In this document: positions 40,803 to 45,728 of the stretch, piece after piece | How positions within the stretch are numbered: the first letter of the stretch is position 1 | How the letters are laid out: every line of letters starts with the position of its first letter | Assembly: GCA_030535245.1 (NCBI GenBank) | Contig: JAUNBJ010000017.1 | Location: 1-45,728 of the forward strand | DNA length: 45,728 nt | Reading direction: 5' to 3' | From: Planctomycetia bacterium | Lineage (GTDB): Bacteria; Planctomycetota; Planctomycetia; Pirellulales; Thermoguttaceae | The notes under the pieces: model-generated | Told to the model about the DNA's origin: nothing | Databases searched by the model: none | Seen by the model: only the letters and a program-made list of their open reading frames with translations | Position numbers and translations under genes: made by a program

Positions 40803-41450
40803 TTACTTCTCGATTTTTCGGTAACGGACATTCTTGATCAGGCACTCGCTGCAATAGGCCGTGATTCCCAGTGGCTGCGAATAATCGACTTCCATTCGCG
40901 TTTTGAACGAAACGTCGCCGCGTGGCTGCCAGATGATCCGTTTGCCATCCACGTAGCATTCCAGATCGTCGTCCGTCACCCGAACGCGGAACGTGTACCA
41001 CTGGTTGTCTTTCGACACGATCAACTGCATCTGGTCGTTCTCGGAAGCGTCCATGCCGTCAATGCACGAAATTCCAAACACGCCGCCTCCCCAGCCGCCT
41101 GTGATGAACGTCGCGAAACCGTCGCCAATCGGGAACGTGATCGAGCCAAAAAAGTCGCTCCCCTGTGTTCGCATCGCCTGAAGCTCAATTTCGTAGTTCG
41201 TTTTGGGAAAGTCTTTCGTGTACGTGACGCCCGTAATCATCACCCCCATCCCAATTTCCAGCGTGCCGTCCTGGAGCACCCGCACTTCCCCCTCGCCGCC
41301 AAAGTTGGGAACCTTCCAACCATCCAGGTTCTTTCCGTTGAACAACGGAATCCAACCGTCCTTGTCTTGGGGGGCGTCGGTTTTCTTTTCTTCCGCTGCG
41401 ACCGGCAACGAAAGCAGGGTCAACAGCAACATCGCAATCATTTTTTTCAT
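40803..41450 (-). CDS. Secreted DUF1080 (3-keto-disaccharide hydrolase-like) protein
   Basis: Read from the ATG at 41450, this has 215 residues with a signal peptide ending VAAEE. It contains GWIPLFNGKNLDGWK, the strand series TNYEIELQAMRTQGSDFF, and the closing LIKNVRYRKIE typical of DUF1080. It is a second, diverged member beside that at 29199. It is divergent from the HprK-like gene and is followed by the MEMO-like gene four bases on. Confidence 0.9.
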   Translation of the reverse strand: MKKMIAMLLLTLLSLPVAAEEKKTDAPQDKDGWIPLFNGKNLDGWKVPNFGGEGEVRVLQDGTLEIGMGVMITGVTYTKDFPKTNYEIELQAMRTQGSDFFGSITFPIGDGFATFITGGWGGGVFGISCIDGMDASENDQMQLIVSKDNQWYTFRVRVTDDDLECYVDGKRIIWQPRGDVSFKTRMEVDYSQPLGITAYCSECLIKNVRYRKIEK

Positions 41451-41563
41451 GGCAGTATTCCTTTCAAATTCCAAGATTCCCTTAATTATAGAACATTCTA
41501 ACAAATTTTACAGGGGCACGGGGGCGATCCCCCCACTTCGACCGACAAATTTCCCGGCCCCGG

Positions 41564-41592
41564 TCGCGAAAAAAAGTATTTTCGTGTATAAT
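41564..41592 (+). promoter_or_regulatory. Promoter giving a predicted leaderless HprK-like mRNA
   Basis: A perfect TATAAT (41587-41592) ends 6 bases before the ATG at 41599, so the expected transcription start coincides with the ATG. The -35 region TCGCGA (41564-41569, 17-bp spacing) resembles the TTGCGA of the tRNA promoter but is weak. No ribosome site precedes the ATG. Confidence 0.5.
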
Positions 41593-41598
41593 CCGCTC

Positions 41599-42447
41599 AT
41601 GGCCATTTATCGTTTTACTGTCGGACCGTTTCATTATTCCGTGGAAAGCACGATTTCCAACGTGCAGGCGGCGATGGAACGAATGTATGTGGATTATCCA
41701 AAATCCGCGCCAGGAACGTGGGACGACTTCCACCTTCGGGCGTTTCGGAAACATCGTTTTTCCCGACTGGCTCGGCTTGCGATAGACAGTGAGGAACCGT
41801 TCGCCCCGTTTCCCGTTGAGCAGGCGGCGCCGGTGGTGGAATGGGGGATGAACTGGGCCATTTGGCTCAATCTTTCGCACTGGCTCGTTTTTCACGCGGC
41901 CATGCTCGAAAAAAATGGCAAGGGACTCATCCTGGCTGCCGATTCGGGCGACGGAAAAAGCACGCTGGCGGCGGCGTTGGCGTTTCGTGGCTGGCGGCTC
42001 CTTTCGGACGAGTTGACGCTGATCGACCCTGCCGACTGCCGGATGGTGCCGATTCCACGCCCGATTTGCCTGAAAAACGACGCCATTCGGATCCTGCGTG
42101 ATTTCCTTCCCGAAGCGGTTTTTTCCAACGAATATCCCGACACGAACAAGGGACGCGTGGCTCATATTCGCCCTCCGAAAGAGGCCGTTTTACGAATGGG
42201 GGAACGGGTTACGCCGCGATGGATCGTTTTTCCGAAATACCTTCCCGATTCCCCCCCCGTCTGGACCCCCTGGGAAAAGGCCGAAGCGGTAGTCAAGCTG
42301 GGCCAAAACGGTGTCGATTACAGCACGTTGGGGGTTCGGGGGTTTGAAACGCTGACTTCCGTCATTGGGGGGTGCGTCTGCCGTAAATTTGAATATTCCC
42401 GTCTGGACGACGCCCTGCGGGAATTTGAGAGTCTGAGCGAAATCTAA
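41599..42447 (+). CDS. HprK-related kinase A (HPr kinase-like)
   Basis: This 282-residue protein has the P-loop ADSGDGKST (114-122) preceded by HAAMLE, and a downstream LLSDELTLID segment, as in HPr kinases and the HprK-rel-A family. That family is known mainly from exosortase/PEP-CTERM exopolysaccharide loci, where substrates are unclear. Two PEP-CTERM proteins in this window fit that link. The N-terminal half lacks the HprK substrate-recognition domain sequence. It is followed by the beta-helix protein 39 bp later. Confidence 0.8.
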   Translation: MAIYRFTVGPFHYSVESTISNVQAAMERMYVDYPKSAPGTWDDFHLRAFRKHRFSRLARLAIDSEEPFAPFPVEQAAPVVEWGMNWAIWLNLSHWLVFHAAMLEKNGKGLILAADSGDGKSTLAAALAFRGWRLLSDELTLIDPADCRMVPIPRPICLKNDAIRILRDFLPEAVFSNEYPDTNKGRVAHIRPPKEAVLRMGERVTPRWIVFPKYLPDSPPVWTPWEKAEAVVKLGQNGVDYSTLGVRGFETLTSVIGGCVCRKFEYSRLDDALREFESLSEI

Positions 42448-42486
42448 CGTGAAAGATGGTGTTCCATGTTCCTTCAGGAGATAAAA

Positions 42487-44505
42487 ATGAAAAAGCTGGG
42501 TTGGTTTCTGGGAGTTCTTTTACTGGTAAACAGTGTGTCGGCTGAGGAAGTCACGTATTTCCTGGCTTTGGGGGGCGACGATGCGAACGCGGGCACGGAA
42601 GTGGCTCCCTTTGCCACGTTTGACCGGGCGAAGCGGGCGGTTCGGGAAGCGGTAGCCGACGGCAAGCCGGCGACGGTGATCCTCGCGGGGGGCACGTACG
42701 TGCTGGCGGAGCCGCTGCGGTTTGAGAAAGCGGACAGCGGCAGGGAAAACGCTCCGGTTACGTGGAAGGCGGCGACGGGGGAGACCGTGTTGCTGGTGGG
42801 GGGAACGTTCCTGCCGAAATGGGAAAAAGTGACCGATCCGGCGATTCGGGAACGGCTCCCGGAAGCGTCGCGGGACAAGGTGGTTCAGATCGATTTGAAA
42901 GCGGCGGGAATCACCGACCTGGGGAATCCGGGAAGCGGCGGTATGGAACTGTTTTACAACGGCCAGCCCATGAACGTTTCGCGGTATCCGAACGAAGGGT
43001 TCATGAAAATCACCGCCATCACCGACAAGGAACCGAAGGACATTCGCGGAACGAAAGGCTCGTCGTATCCTGAATTCCAGTGCGACGACGAACGGGTGAC
43101 ACGATGGGGCGACGAAAAAGAGGTCTGGGTTCATGGTTACTGGTTCTGGGACTGGGCCGACCAGCGGCAAAAAGTGGAATCGATCTCGGCGGAAAAATGG
43201 CTCGTGCTTGCCGGAAAGCATTCCTACGGCTATCGGGTGAATCAATGGTTTTACGCGTTCAACCTGCTGAGCGAAATCGACGTGCCGGGCGAGTACATGA
43301 TCGACCGTGAAAATGGCATCCTGTACTTCTACCCGCCAAAGGAGCGTTCGGAGGGGGTGCTGGTTTTCGCGACGCTTCCCGTGCTCCTTTCCTGCGAAAA
43401 CATCGAGTATTTCACGTTGGAAGGCCTGACGCTGGAATATGGTCGTGGAAACGGCGTGACGTACCGCAACTGCAAAAACTTGACGGTGAACCGCTGCGTG
43501 GCGCGCAATCTGGCCGGCTGCGGCATGACGGGCAGCGGCGTGAACCTGACCCTTTCCGACTGCGAACTGTACCAGCTTGGCAAGGCGGGTATCTCCGTGG
43601 GGGGCGGCGACCGCAAAACGCTGACCCCGGCCGGGAACCTCGTCACGAACAACGAAATTCACGATTATGGAATCCTCCAGCGTTGTTACGCTCCGGGCGT
43701 CACGATTCATGGCGTCGGGAATACCGCGTCGCATAACAAAATTTACAACGCCCCGCACATGGGAATGGGATTCAGCGGCAACGATAATATCATCGAATAC
43801 AACGAAATTTACAACGTCTGCTTCGAGTCGAACGACGCCGGCGCGATTTACACCGGTCGAAACTGGACGATGCGTGGAAACATCCTTCGGTACAATTACC
43901 TGCACGACATTCGCGGTTTCCGGGATCGTGGCTGCGTGGGGATTTATCTGGACGATCAGTTTTCCTCGGCGGAAATGTACGGCAATATCTTCAAGAACGT
44001 AACCCGTGCCACGATGATCGGCGGCGGACGCGACAGTAAAATCGTGAACAATATTTTCATCGATTGCGCTCCGTGCGTTCACCTGGATGCGCGTGGCTTG
44101 GGCTGGCAGAAAGACATGACGGCCCGCTGGGTGGAAGAACTTCGCGAAAAGGGGACGAACTGCGGCATAAACATCATGACGCCCCCCTACAGTGAAAAAT
44201 ATCCCGAACTGACGACGATTTTGGAGAAGCATCCCGGCACTCCCTGCGGGAACGTGGTGGCTCGAAACATCTGCGTTCGCGGCCAGTGGAACGGGACGAA
44301 ATCGGGCCAGTGGACGGGAGGTTCCATCTGGAAACAGGCGGCGGAATGGAACACGATAGAGAACAATCTGGTGGACGAAGACCCGTTGTTTGTGGATGAG
44401 GCGAACGGAAATTATACGTTGCGGCCGGAATCTCCCGCGTTGAAGCTCGGATTTGAGCCGATTCCGTGGGAAAAAATCGGTCGGAAAAAAACCGTTTCCC
44501 CCTGA
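42487..44505 (+). CDS. Secreted right-handed parallel beta-helix protein (GH141-like)
   Basis: Read from the ATG at 42487 (CAGGAG upstream), this is a 672-residue protein with a signal peptide ending SVSAEE. The start FLALGGDDANAGTEVAPFAT and the ELFYNGQPMNVSRYPNEG segment resemble GH141 and related right-handed beta-helix glycosidases. The central part shows coil repeats such as NLTVNRC, NEIHDYG, NKIYNAPHMG and NEIYN. Activity could be on fucose- or xylose-containing glycans. It lies downstream of the HprK-related gene in the same direction. Confidence 0.82.
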   Translation: MKKLGWFLGVLLLVNSVSAEEVTYFLALGGDDANAGTEVAPFATFDRAKRAVREAVADGKPATVILAGGTYVLAEPLRFEKADSGRENAPVTWKAATGETVLLVGGTFLPKWEKVTDPAIRERLPEASRDKVVQIDLKAAGITDLGNPGSGGMELFYNGQPMNVSRYPNEGFMKITAITDKEPKDIRGTKGSSYPEFQCDDERVTRWGDEKEVWVHGYWFWDWADQRQKVESISAEKWLVLAGKHSYGYRVNQWFYAFNLLSEIDVPGEYMIDRENGILYFYPPKERSEGVLVFATLPVLLSCENIEYFTLEGLTLEYGRGNGVTYRNCKNLTVNRCVARNLAGCGMTGSGVNLTLSDCELYQLGKAGISVGGGDRKTLTPAGNLVTNNEIHDYGILQRCYAPGVTIHGVGNTASHNKIYNAPHMGMGFSGNDNIIEYNEIYNVCFESNDAGAIYTGRNWTMRGNILRYNYLHDIRGFRDRGCVGIYLDDQFSSAEMYGNIFKNVTRATMIGGGRDSKIVNNIFIDCAPCVHLDARGLGWQKDMTARWVEELREKGTNCGINIMTPPYSEKYPELTTILEKHPGTPCGNVVARNICVRGQWNGTKSGQWTGGSIWKQAAEWNTIENNLVDEDPLFVDEANGNYTLRPESPALKLGFEPIPWEKIGRKKTVSP

Positions 44506-44604
44506 CAGAAAGGCTTCTGTCTCCATGCTTGGCGTTTTGCCTGCAAAAAACGGATCGCACGCTGCAAAGGATTCGGTGCCGCTTCCATTCCTGACGGAAT
44601 TTGC

Positions 44605-44610
44605 TATAAT
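44605..44610 (+). promoter_or_regulatory. Possible -10 box for the response regulator
   Basis: A perfect TATAAT lies 49 bases before the chosen ATG at 44659. The -35 region is poor (TTCCAT at 44583, 16-bp spacing). A 7-bp perfect hairpin (GACAGAA/TTCTGTC, 44503-44520) overlaps the preceding stop. Confidence 0.4.
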
Positions 44611-44658
44611 GAAAGGGTGAATGAAAAGGGTTGTTCAGTTTTATTTCGGGGGTATGGG

Positions 44659-45111
44659 ATGGGCAAAAATCGTATTTTAATTGCCGACGACAACGCGACG
44701 AACGTGGAATTGCTGGAAACGTTTCTGTGGGACGAGGACTGTGAAATTGCCATGGCGTACGACGGTCTGGAAACGTTGGAAAAAGTCCGGGAATTTCATC
44801 CCGATTTGATTTTGCTGGACATTATGATGCCGAAGCTGAACGGGTTTGAGGTATGCAAGACGTTGAAATCGAATCCGGAAACGTCGCAGATCATGGTCTT
44901 GATGGTGACGGCATTGGCGGAGCTGGGCGATATTGAGCGTGCGGTGGAAGCGGGCTGCGACGATTTTCTGAGCAAACCGGTGAACAAGCTGGAGTTGATC
45001 AAGCGGGTGGAGAACCTGCTGCGGCTCCGTTCGGTGACGGACGAGTTGGAGCGGTTGAAGGCGTACATCGAAAACATGGAAGCGGAGAGCGGCCCCAGGC
45101 GTGGGGGATGA
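44659..45111 (+). CDS. Single-domain response regulator with coiled-coil tail
   Basis: The ATG at 44659 has GGGGG seven bases upstream, giving 150 residues. The receiver domain is complete: acidic pair Asp10-Asp11, phosphoacceptor Asp54 (LLDIMMP), Thr84 and Lys106 (SKPVN). The C-terminal 40 residues are a helix rich in Glu/Leu (coiled coil), with no DNA-binding or enzymatic output domain. It could pass phosphate to a partner or act by dimerisation. No histidine kinase is nearby. The next gene starts one base after its stop. Confidence 0.92.
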   Translation: MGKNRILIADDNATNVELLETFLWDEDCEIAMAYDGLETLEKVREFHPDLILLDIMMPKLNGFEVCKTLKSNPETSQIMVLMVTALAELGDIERAVEAGCDDFLSKPVNKLELIKRVENLLRLRSVTDELERLKAYIENMEAESGPRRGG

Positions 45112-45112
45112 A

Positions 45113-45547
45113 ATGATCGGCTCGTGTCTGATTCTTGGTCTGGCGTGTCTGGTGGCGTCGGTATGGGCGTATCAGTCCAACAGGCACGGTTATCGGTCGT
45201 ATCTGGCCCAGTGCGTGACGCACAAAAAAACCACGATGGTGGAGGAAGCATGCTTCTTTTACCGGCGGTTTTTGCGACGAAAAAAGATCAGTTTCCTGAT
45301 GTTTTGTCTGGGATGGGTGATTATGGGGATGGGGATGGCCGTTTCGTGGCGTCTGATTGCGGGAACGGTACTGGTTTATGTGGCGTTGTTTGTGCTGGGC
45401 TGGATCATGCTTCTGGCGGTCTGGGACGGAATTTCTTCCTACGCGTACTATCATGGTACGGAGGCGCGTTTGGCGCTGCGGCAGGCGAAAGAGGAACTCC
45501 GCAACGCCATGGAAAAGGTACGGGAAGATCACCGAGACCAGGAATGA
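45113..45547 (+). CDS. Small membrane protein of unknown function
   Basis: Read from the ATG at 45113, just after the regulator's stop, the 144-residue protein has a transmembrane helix at about 5-20, a basic loop with FYRRFLRRKK, two further helices at about 60-102, and a charged coiled-coil tail (about 115-140). It is not recognised. A shared transcript with the response regulator is likely, so it may be its membrane-side partner. Confidence 0.7.
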   Translation: MIGSCLILGLACLVASVWAYQSNRHGYRSYLAQCVTHKKTTMVEEACFFYRRFLRRKKISFLMFCLGWVIMGMGMAVSWRLIAGTVLVYVALFVLGWIMLLAVWDGISSYAYYHGTEARLALRQAKEELRNAMEKVREDHRDQE

Positions 45548-45571
45548 GTTTTGACGAGCTGTGGACGCACA

Positions 45572-45652
45572 GAGCCGTGGACGTTCAGAGCCGTGGACGA
45601 AGCGAAGCGTAGTCCCGGAAGATTGCCGAGCGATTCTCCGATTCATCCGGAA
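45572..45652. repeat. Truncated 94-bp REP-like palindrome
   Basis: The sequence from 45588 matches the left two thirds of the palindrome at 5264-5357 (GAGCCGTGGACGAAGCGAAG onward). It then runs into another repeat at 45667. Just before it the outer arm occurs two more times (about 45556 and 45572), with 16-bp spacing. The right palindrome arm is missing. Confidence 0.75.
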
Positions 45653-45666
45653 TGGGGAGCGTGATA

Positions 45667-45728
45667 GTTAGAACTACCGAGCTTCCAGCCTCTTGAGAGG
45701 AAACATTTTTGAAAAATTGTTTCCTCTC
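45667..45728. repeat. Dispersed box and hairpin, matching the window's left edge
   Basis: The box GTTAGAACTACCG ... TTGAGAGGAAAC (45667-45704) matches 98-135. The hairpin arms 45695-45704 and 45719-45728 pair perfectly, and the T-run/A-run loop can extend the stem. The window ends here, so the element may continue. Confidence 0.7.

Overview
The window looks like a chromosomal segment of a Planctomycetota bacterium, perhaps a Pirellulales-type or gut-associated lineage. This placement is inferred from gene content, because no rRNA or marker tree is available here. The signs are two secreted proteins ending in PEP-CTERM anchors, two DUF1080 (3-keto-disaccharide hydrolase type) secreted proteins, an HprK-related kinase A, an oversized signal peptidase I with a zinc-ribbon insertion, an autotransporter-associated beta-strand repeat protein, and an ECF sigma/anti-sigma pair next to a secreted protein of unknown function. 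Most genes are on the minus strand. Promoters resemble the standard sigma-70 pattern, with 15 to 17 bp spacers.

Layout. 1-4064: proteostasis cluster read leftward: tRNA-Gly(GCC), trigger factor, two ClpP paralogues, then adenylylsulfate kinase. 4155-5057: Tat-exported sugar isomerase-like TIM barrel. 5235-5481: tandem copies of a 94-bp palindromic repeat. 5712-7691: subtilase with P-domain and PEP-CTERM anchor. 7821-9868: Na/Pi symporter and separate PhoU protein. 10190-14190: UvrA-like ATPase coupled to aroB. 14303-21249: tightly packed minus-strand set (homocysteine methyltransferase/MTHFR, VanZ-like, inositol phosphatase family, SDR, ROK kinase with a C-terminal Mth938-like domain, 3-hydroxyacyl-CoA dehydrogenase). 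21428-28741: GH97 glycosidase, an internally duplicated unknown protein, LptB-like ATPase, LepB, PilT and HisF. 28742-34707: DUF1080 protein, beta-strand PEP-CTERM protein and glgC, separated by large palindromic repeats. 34708-37335: ECF sigma, anti-sigma and secreted protein. 37475-41450: FmdB-like zinc ribbon, YidD, RnpA, DnaJ, MEMO-like protein and a second DUF1080 protein. 41599-45547: HprK-related kinase, parallel beta-helix protein, response regulator and a small membrane protein.

Two things stand out. First, the promoter of the large beta-strand PEP-CTERM protein has a run of 11 G as most of its 15-bp spacer between TTGACA and TAAAAT. This is the architecture of a slipped-strand, phase-variable surface-protein promoter. 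Second, nearly every gap holds dispersed palindromic repeats placed just after gene 3' ends. One group is built from heptanucleotide tandem arrays in inverted pairs around about 60 bp cores, and these overlap the stop codons of the neighbouring genes. Other families are a 94-bp REP-like palindrome, a 331-bp nested palindrome with perfect 26-bp ends, and an inverted pair of about 170-210 bp copies bracketing 29.0-34.5 kb. No transposase, integrase, CRISPR array, phage gene or exosortase gene is visible in the window.
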